A DNA stretch of 64,000 nucleotides from CAIKZZ01 sp036742455 (GTDB taxonomy: Bacteria; Pseudomonadota; Gammaproteobacteria; Steroidobacterales; Steroidobacteraceae), in NCBI GenBank assembly GCA_036742455.1, contig DAINQU010000002.1, positions 1 through 64,000 of the forward strand, written 5' to 3'. Under the pieces are notes generated by a model. The model was not told where the DNA came from, did no database searches, and saw only the letters and a list, made by a program, of their open reading frames with translations. Below, piece after piece: positions 59,064 to 64,000 of this stretch; positions within the stretch are counted from its first letter, which is position 1, and the number at the start of each line of letters is the position of its first letter. The translations under genes and the position numbers were made by a program.

Positions 59064-61232
59064 TCAGAACCGATAGCCGATGGACACGCGCACGGTGCGC
59101 GGTGTGCCGGGGTGGATCACGGTGTCGGGCGTGGCGTAGGCCTCGCCCGGGTGGCGAGCGACGTAGGCGTAGGTGATGTCGTTCCAGCGCGCGTTCGCGA
59201 GGTTGAACAGATCAAGGCTCGCACGCCAGTGAAAGAACGACCAACCGAGACGTGCGTCGAGCGTCGTGTAGGCGGGCGAGGTGAGCGAGCCGTCCTCGAC
59301 CAGCGGCGAGCGCCCGAAATGGCGCACCCGCAGGCTCGCGGTCAGCGGTGCGGCCGCGTAGGTGATCCCCCCGTCGACGATCAGCGTGGGCGAGTTGGGG
59401 ATTTCGCGGCCAACGATCGCGATGGGCGTCGCGCACGGGTGCGCCGGATCGGCGGCTCCGCAGCCGAGGTCGTCGGCGGGCGCGTTCTGGTCGAACCGGC
59501 CGCGCGAGTAGGCGCCGTTCAGATCGACTTGTAAGGCATCGTTGAACGCGTAGCGCTCGCTCAGTTCGATCCCGCGTCGTGTGGTCGCCCCCGAGGGGGC
59601 GGTGTCGCCGGCATCGCCGGAGAACACGAGCTCGGAGGCCAACTGCAACTGGTAGACGTCGAGGGCGGTGTGCCAGTGCGGCACGTCGATCACGACGCCG
59701 GCTTCGGCGCTGCGCGCGCGCACCAACGGGGTCGCAGCCGGTACGTCCGGATTCTCGCCGCTGCGGGTCACGCCGCGCGCGTCATTCGAGTGAAAGCCGT
59801 CGGCGACGTTGGCGTAGGCGGTCACGGGGCCGTACGGCCCGAACGAGACGCCGAGCTTGGGTGACAGGAGCGAGGCGCGCCGATGCCCGGTGTTGCAGCC
59901 GAGCGGATCGGTCGCGATCGAGCACTGCCCATCGGGCGCCACCCGGCGGTCGGTGACGCGGAAGTCGATCGTGTCGGAGCGCAGCGCCAGCGTGAGCGCG
60001 CTGTGCGCGCTTACGAGCGTGCGATTTTCAACGTACGCGCCGAGCGCCGTCTCGCGCACGGCGGCGTCCTGGGTGTGGCTGAGGATGCGCCGCTCCAGCG
60101 TGTGATCGATCCCGACGTCACCGATGTCGTCGTAGCGGACGTCGACACCGAAAACCGTGGTGCTCGGCCGGTCCGCGAGCGTGTGATCGAGACGGCGATC
60201 GGCTTTGAACCCACTCACGGTGCGGCGATCGTGTTGCAACATCTGGTCGCCGTTCGTCGCATCGACCAGATGGTCGGTGAATGTCGAGTACAGATCGAGG
60301 GCGTACCCGATGACGTAGGCGCTGACATCCCAGGAGCCGGCACTGTCGCGCACGTGGCGCGCAAACGAGAGGCTGTCGCGGTGCGAGACACCGCCATCGG
60401 TCGGTGCGAGCGAGCCGAAGCGGTCAATGATCCCTTCGTCGATCAAGTGCGTGGACACTTGGTCGGTCGAGTTCCAACGTCCGTCGTAATGCAACGCCGT
60501 GACGGTCGTGCGATCGTCGTCCGCACCGTGCGCGTAGCGCAGCAACAGGTTGTCGCGACGGTAGTTGTCGGGCACGTCAAACGGACCGTCGTTGTGATAG
60601 CCCTCGGCCGCCGCGCTCCAGCGGCTGTCCGCGCTGCTGTCCCACGAGGTCAGTGCGAGGGCGCGCTGATACCCCAGCGTGCCCGCACCGACCGCCACAT
60701 CGGGATCGAAGCGCGACGCGAAGGCGAGACGGACGCTGCCGGCCGCGCTGAAGTCACCGCTGTCGGCGTAGTACGGGCCCTTGCGGTAGTGCAGGTCGCC
60801 GACGGTTTCGGGGATGAGGAAGTTCAGATCCGAGTAGCCCTGTCCGTGCGCGTGACTGACGAGGTTCACCGGCATGCCATCGACCACCGTGGCGAGATCC
60901 GTGCCGTGGTCCAAATTAAAGGCGCGTAAAAAATACTGGTTGGCTTTGCCTTCGCCGGAGTGCTGCGTGACGATCAGGCCCGGCACGGTTTCCAGGATCG
61001 CCGCCGGCCGCAGCACTGGCAAGGCCGAGAGCGCGACACTGTCCACGTCGCCGGCGGAGGCGGCGGGCATGTCCGAGACGCCACGGGCGGAGACGACCAC
61101 CGGATCCAATTGGCCGGGCGCGAACGCATCCGCATCCGCGTCCGCGGCCTCGGCAGGGCTCAGTGGCGCGCAAAAGACCCAGGCGAGGTACCAAAGGCAG
61201 AGCCGCTGCGGGGGGCTCATGGGAGCAAGCAT
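59064..61232 (-). CDS. TonB-dependent receptor downstream of NikR, putative nickel/metallophore uptake
   Basis: 722 residues from ATG 61232 with TGAGG upstream; the longer frame to 61337 overlaps nikR. Signal peptide MSPPQRLCLWYLAWVFCAPLSPAEA, TonB-box-like DPVVVSA, a plug domain with ILETVPGLIVTQHSGEGKANQYF, and the C-terminal barrel strand RTVRVSIGYRF. Several histidines occur in the plug (NLDHGTD, LVSHAHGQGYSD). Its position 55 nt after a NikR-type regulator suggests nickel or cobalt repression and uptake of a nickel complex. Confidence 0.9.
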   Translation of the reverse strand: MLAPMSPPQRLCLWYLAWVFCAPLSPAEAADADADAFAPGQLDPVVVSARGVSDMPAASAGDVDSVALSALPVLRPAAILETVPGLIVTQHSGEGKANQYFLRAFNLDHGTDLATVVDGMPVNLVSHAHGQGYSDLNFLIPETVGDLHYRKGPYYADSGDFSAAGSVRLAFASRFDPDVAVGAGTLGYQRALALTSWDSSADSRWSAAAEGYHNDGPFDVPDNYRRDNLLLRYAHGADDDRTTVTALHYDGRWNSTDQVSTHLIDEGIIDRFGSLAPTDGGVSHRDSLSFARHVRDSAGSWDVSAYVIGYALDLYSTFTDHLVDATNGDQMLQHDRRTVSGFKADRRLDHTLADRPSTTVFGVDVRYDDIGDVGIDHTLERRILSHTQDAAVRETALGAYVENRTLVSAHSALTLALRSDTIDFRVTDRRVAPDGQCSIATDPLGCNTGHRRASLLSPKLGVSFGPYGPVTAYANVADGFHSNDARGVTRSGENPDVPAATPLVRARSAEAGVVIDVPHWHTALDVYQLQLASELVFSGDAGDTAPSGATTRRGIELSERYAFNDALQVDLNGAYSRGRFDQNAPADDLGCGAADPAHPCATPIAIVGREIPNSPTLIVDGGITYAAAPLTASLRVRHFGRSPLVEDGSLTSPAYTTLDARLGWSFFHWRASLDLFNLANARWNDITYAYVARHPGEAYATPDTVIHPGTPRTVRVSIGYRF

Positions 61233-61287
61233 GGGGAACCTCAATGGGCCGAGCGGTGCGGACCGTAAGAGGATAGCGAATTTGTTC

Positions 61288-61821
61288 TTACGACCCTGCG
61301 GCCGAGCCGAGAACGTTTTGTAACGGTGGCGTGTCATTTTCGCGCGGCCGGTCGGCGGACAGAGGCTTCGTGTAGAGGGGTGACACAGCCCATGGCGCCG
61401 GGGTCCAGGCGGGACGACCGGCGTCCGTGGCGATAAAGTGCAAGTGACCGTGCCGGATTCCGCGCTGTGCGGTAATGGCGTTCGCCAAGGACTGCACCGC
61501 GGCGGTGGAGCCGCGCAGTATCGAGACTTCCAAGCAACGCTCGTGATCTAAGTGCGCGTGCAGTGTCGAGACGACAAGATCGTGGTGATCGTGCTGCGCC
61601 TCGGCCAAGCGCGCCGTGAGCGTGTGATCGTGATGGTCATACACATAACTCAACGCCCCGATGCCAACCCCGTCGGCACTGGCGGTGGCGTGGTCGGCGT
61701 CCAGTACGCTGCGGACGAGATCGCGCACCGCTTCGCTGCGGGTGGTGTAGCCGCGGCGAGTCAGCCAACCGTCGAAGGCGAGGGCGAGGTCGGTCGGCAG
61801 CGAAATGGTGAAGCGCTCCAT
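61288..61821 (-). CDS. nikR: Nickel-responsive regulator NikR with C-terminal extension
   Basis: 177 residues against about 133 for E. coli NikR. N-terminal ribbon-helix-helix (ERFTISLPTDLALAFDGWLTRR) and ACT-like metal domain with all four square-planar nickel ligands: His77 (AEAQHDHH), His88 and His90 (TLHAHLDH), Cys96 (ERCLEVS). HGHLHFIATD closes the conserved domain; about 40 extra residues follow (PAWTPAPWAVSPLY...). It represses metal uptake genes when Ni is plentiful. The TonB receptor is 55 nt downstream in the same orientation. Confidence 0.94.
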   Translation of the reverse strand: MERFTISLPTDLALAFDGWLTRRGYTTRSEAVRDLVRSVLDADHATASADGVGIGALSYVYDHHDHTLTARLAEAQHDHHDLVVSTLHAHLDHERCLEVSILRGSTAAVQSLANAITAQRGIRHGHLHFIATDAGRPAWTPAPWAVSPLYTKPLSADRPRENDTPPLQNVLGSAAGS

Positions 61822-61883
61822 CCGTCAGAGCCTACGGGTTCGATGTGACGATACGCTGACGTCACCGCGTGCGGCTCCATGCC

Positions 61884-62732
61884 CTAACGCAGTCGCGCCA
61901 CGAGTCCGTCGCCCTCGCGTTCCACGTGCCGGAATCCCGCTTGTTTGAGCCGACGCGTCACTTCGCCTTGCACGTCACGGCCGGTGGTGAGTGCGTTCGG
62001 GCTGCCCACGTAGTGAAACAGTGCGCCGCGCGGTTGTAAGAGGCGCGCGAATTCGGTGTAGACGCTGAGCGCGTACAGTTCACCGGCGATGCCAAAGCGC
62101 GGCGGGTCGTGCAGGATGACGCCGAACGCTCGCGAGGGCAGCGCCGGCAGGTGGTCGAGCACACTGCCTTCGGTCAGGGTGAGGCGCGGGTCCGCGGGCG
62201 GCGACCACGGGTTCAGCGTGCGCAGCCAGCGCACCTCGGGGCTGATCTCAAACGACTGGACGTGTCGCGCGTCGCGCTCGAGGGCCGCCACCGCGAAGTA
62301 GCCGAGTCCGCCACAGGTGTCGAGCACCGACTGACCGGCGACCTCCATGCGACCGACTTTGGCGTGCGCATCGTCCAGCGGCGAGACGCGCTGCGACACC
62401 AACATCTTGATGCCATCGATCTCGAAGGTCGGCGGTCCCCAGTCGGTCGGAACGAGCTTGTACAACGCCGACCCAAAGCGGGAGGCGGGCGTCCAGACGC
62501 CGTCCGCCCAGTAATAAATCGTGCGCTCACGCACGCGTTCCGGGAACGGCATCGGCACGCCGTCCAACCAAAAGCCGTCCTCGGCGGGCATCACCGCGCG
62601 TTCGCTGCGACCGAGGTCCAGCGACACGGACACCCGCAACAGTTCGCGCTGAAAGGCCTTTTGCACCCGCTCCACCACGTCCAGGGTGAGTAACGGCGGC
62701 ACAGAGGTCAGGGTCGGGGTCGCCACCGTCAT
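61884..62732 (-). CDS. Class I SAM-dependent methyltransferase
   Basis: 282 residues from ATG 62732 (MTVATPTLTSVPPLLTL). A Rossmann motif I (VLDTCGGLGYFAVAAL) is followed by FEISPEVRWLRTLNPW, an Asp-Pro-Pro motif (ILHDPPRFGIAG) and FHYVGSPNALTTGRDV. The DPP motif resembles rRNA/N6-adenine-type MTases, and the family is related to RsmD/RlmI-like and archaeal-type predicted methyltransferases. Substrate not determined. Confidence 0.82.
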   Translation of the reverse strand: MTVATPTLTSVPPLLTLDVVERVQKAFQRELLRVSVSLDLGRSERAVMPAEDGFWLDGVPMPFPERVRERTIYYWADGVWTPASRFGSALYKLVPTDWGPPTFEIDGIKMLVSQRVSPLDDAHAKVGRMEVAGQSVLDTCGGLGYFAVAALERDARHVQSFEISPEVRWLRTLNPWSPPADPRLTLTEGSVLDHLPALPSRAFGVILHDPPRFGIAGELYALSVYTEFARLLQPRGALFHYVGSPNALTTGRDVQGEVTRRLKQAGFRHVEREGDGLVARLR

Positions 62733-62791
62733 GCGGTCACACTCCGGCAGTGACTGCCGCGGGGGAAAGGGCGCGCAGTGTACCGCGAGCC

Positions 62792-64000
62792 TTATCCACC
62801 GAGCCACGCGGCCGCGCGCTCGGCGATCATGATGGTCGGCGCGTTGGTGTTGCCCGAGACGATCCGCGGCATGATCGAGGCATCGGCCACGTGCAGGCCC
62901 TCGGTCCCGCGCACGGCGAGTCGCCCGTCGACGACCGCCGCGTCGTCATCGCCCATGCGACAGGTCCCGACCGGGTGGTAAAGCGTTTCGGCGCGCGCGC
63001 GTATCGATGCAATAAGCGCCTCGTCGTCGTCCACGCGCGGCGGCTCGTAGCGGTGGCCACGCCACGCGTCAAACGGGGCCTGAGCCAAGATCTGCAGTCC
63101 GTGGCGTACCGCCTCGAGCAGCACCGTGAGATCGGCCGGGGCGCTGAGATACCCCGCCTCGATGCGCGGATGCGCGCGCGGATCGGCGCTCGCCAGCGAC
63201 AGACGGCCACGGCTCTCGGGCCGCAGAATCCCGCAATGCAGGCTGTAGCCGTGCCCCGGGTGCAAGAGCCGCCCGTGGTCGTCGATCTGCACTGGCGCGA
63301 AGTGGTACTGCACGTCCGGTCGGTGCGCGGGCGCGAGCGATGAACAGAGGAAGGCGCCGGCCTCCGCGACGTTCGAACTGCCCGGCCCGTTGTGCGTGAG
63401 CAGATAGCGCAGCAGCACGGCGAGCGACGCCAACGGGCCGAAGTCGTACGTGCCGCCGCGGCTCGCGCGCACGAGGATCGTGTAGTCGAGGTGGTCTTGC
63501 AGGTTCGCGCCGACCGCCGGTAGGTCGACGCGGACCGGGATGCCCAGGCCCTCGAGGTCGGCGGCAGGTCCGATGCCCGAGAGCAGCAGCAACTGCGGCG
63601 AGGCGATGGCGCCGGCACTTAAGGTCACTTGCCCGGCGGCAAAGACGGTCGGTTGACCCTTGACGAGGGCCTCCACCCCCGTGACGCGCCGACCGCTCCA
63701 CGTGAGGCGGGTCGCGGTGGCGTCGGTCACCACGGTCAGATTGGGGCGGTGCCGGACGGGCGCGAGATAAGCCTGGGAGGTGCTCGCCCGGCGACCGCGG
63801 CGTTGCGTCACCTGATAGAGCCCCGCGCCCAAGGACGTCGCCGCGTTGAAGTCGGGGTTGCGCGGCAGACCGACGGCGACGCAGGCCTCGACAAAGGCCC
63901 GCGAGAGCGGGTGTACGTGGCGCAGGTCCGACACGCTTAACGGCCCGCCGACCCCGTGATAATCGTCTGCGCCGCGCTGTTGGTCCTCGGCCTGGCGGAA
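62792..64000 (-). CDS. GMC family oxidoreductase, C-terminal part (5' end outside window)
   Basis: Partial: the frame stays open to base 64000, where it reads FRQAEDQQRGADDYHGVGGPLSVSDLR, the conserved GMC segment upstream of the barrel. About 402 codons remain. Later features: STSQAYLAP, LSAGAIASPQLLLLSGIGP, and the C-terminal active-site HPVGTCRMG and VSGNTNAPTIMIAERAA with the conserved His and Asn. GMC proteins are FAD-dependent alcohol dehydrogenases/oxidases such as choline dehydrogenase. An ATG-less GTG at 63934 is not the true start. Confidence 0.93.
   Translation of the reverse strand, partial: FRQAEDQQRGADDYHGVGGPLSVSDLRHVHPLSRAFVEACVAVGLPRNPDFNAATSLGAGLYQVTQRRGRRASTSQAYLAPVRHRPNLTVVTDATATRLTWSGRRVTGVEALVKGQPTVFAAGQVTLSAGAIASPQLLLLSGIGPAADLEGLGIPVRVDLPAVGANLQDHLDYTILVRASRGGTYDFGPLASLAVLLRYLLTHNGPGSSNVAEAGAFLCSSLAPAHRPDVQYHFAPVQIDDHGRLLHPGHGYSLHCGILRPESRGRLSLASADPRAHPRIEAGYLSAPADLTVLLEAVRHGLQILAQAPFDAWRGHRYEPPRVDDDEALIASIRARAETLYHPVGTCRMGDDDAAVVDGRLAVRGTEGLHVADASIMPRIVSGNTNAPTIMIAERAAAWLGG

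Overview
The window is high-GC DNA that reads as a gammaproteobacterial chromosome. The evidence is the housekeeping order gyrA-serC-pheA-aroA-cmk-rpsA-ihfB followed later by lapB and galU, together with TonB-dependent receptors, a LapB and an IHF beta subunit. The taxon cannot be fixed from this sequence alone; a non-enteric, metabolically versatile lineage is my inference.

Layout. 1-6165: a tight housekeeping operon (gyrA 3' part, serC, pheA, aroA, cmk). 6166-8570: a small accessory pocket with a winged-helix/Fic fusion protein whose promoter is embedded in 24-bp-period direct repeats, and a stand-alone BLUF photoreceptor. 9055-11115: rpsA and ihfB. 11310-12058: a FitA/VapB-VapC type toxin-antitoxin pair. 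12515-46572: a roughly 34-kb catabolic region lying between ihfB and lapB. 46933-50383: lapB, a YqjD/YqjE/YqjK-like membrane-protein trio, and galU. 50552-53001: a DoxX-BufA-MNIO-BufC cluster, the signature of a bufferin-type metallophore RiPP. 53032-64000: M1 aminopeptidase, an ABC-2 exporter with its HlyD adaptor, a TonB receptor with a NikR regulator directly upstream, a methyltransferase, and a GMC oxidoreductase that runs off the window.

The catabolic region has several blocks: enoyl-CoA hydratase, AraC regulator, fused isobutyryl-CoA mutase and thiolase; a TonB receptor with a TetR regulator; SDR-SDR-ThuA-Rieske oxygenase; a TPP/lipoyl 2-oxoacid dehydrogenase (E1 alpha, E1 beta, E2); acyl-CoA ligase, Rieske ferredoxin, VOC protein, acyl-CoA dehydrogenase and CoA-transferase; and a long operon-like run of Rieske oxygenase, HMG-CoA-synthase-like/DUF35 fusion, thiolase, enoyl-CoA-reductase-like SDR, carboxymuconolactone-decarboxylase-like protein, third Rieske oxygenase, PQQ/cytochrome c dehydrogenase, VOC, SDR and SnoaL. 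Together they suggest uptake through an outer-membrane receptor, oxygenation, CoA activation and beta-oxidation-like or retro-aldol cleavage of a bulky, probably cyclic compound. The substrate cannot be read from the sequence.

The strongest unlisted structure I found is a palindrome, AAGAAACAGTC-N2-GACTGTTTCTT, recurring upstream of four separate transcription units of this region (21910, 23746, 32292, 35898). This implies one regulon, with the local TetR protein as candidate regulator. The second is the Fic promoter/iteron arrangement, and the third is the bufferin cluster.
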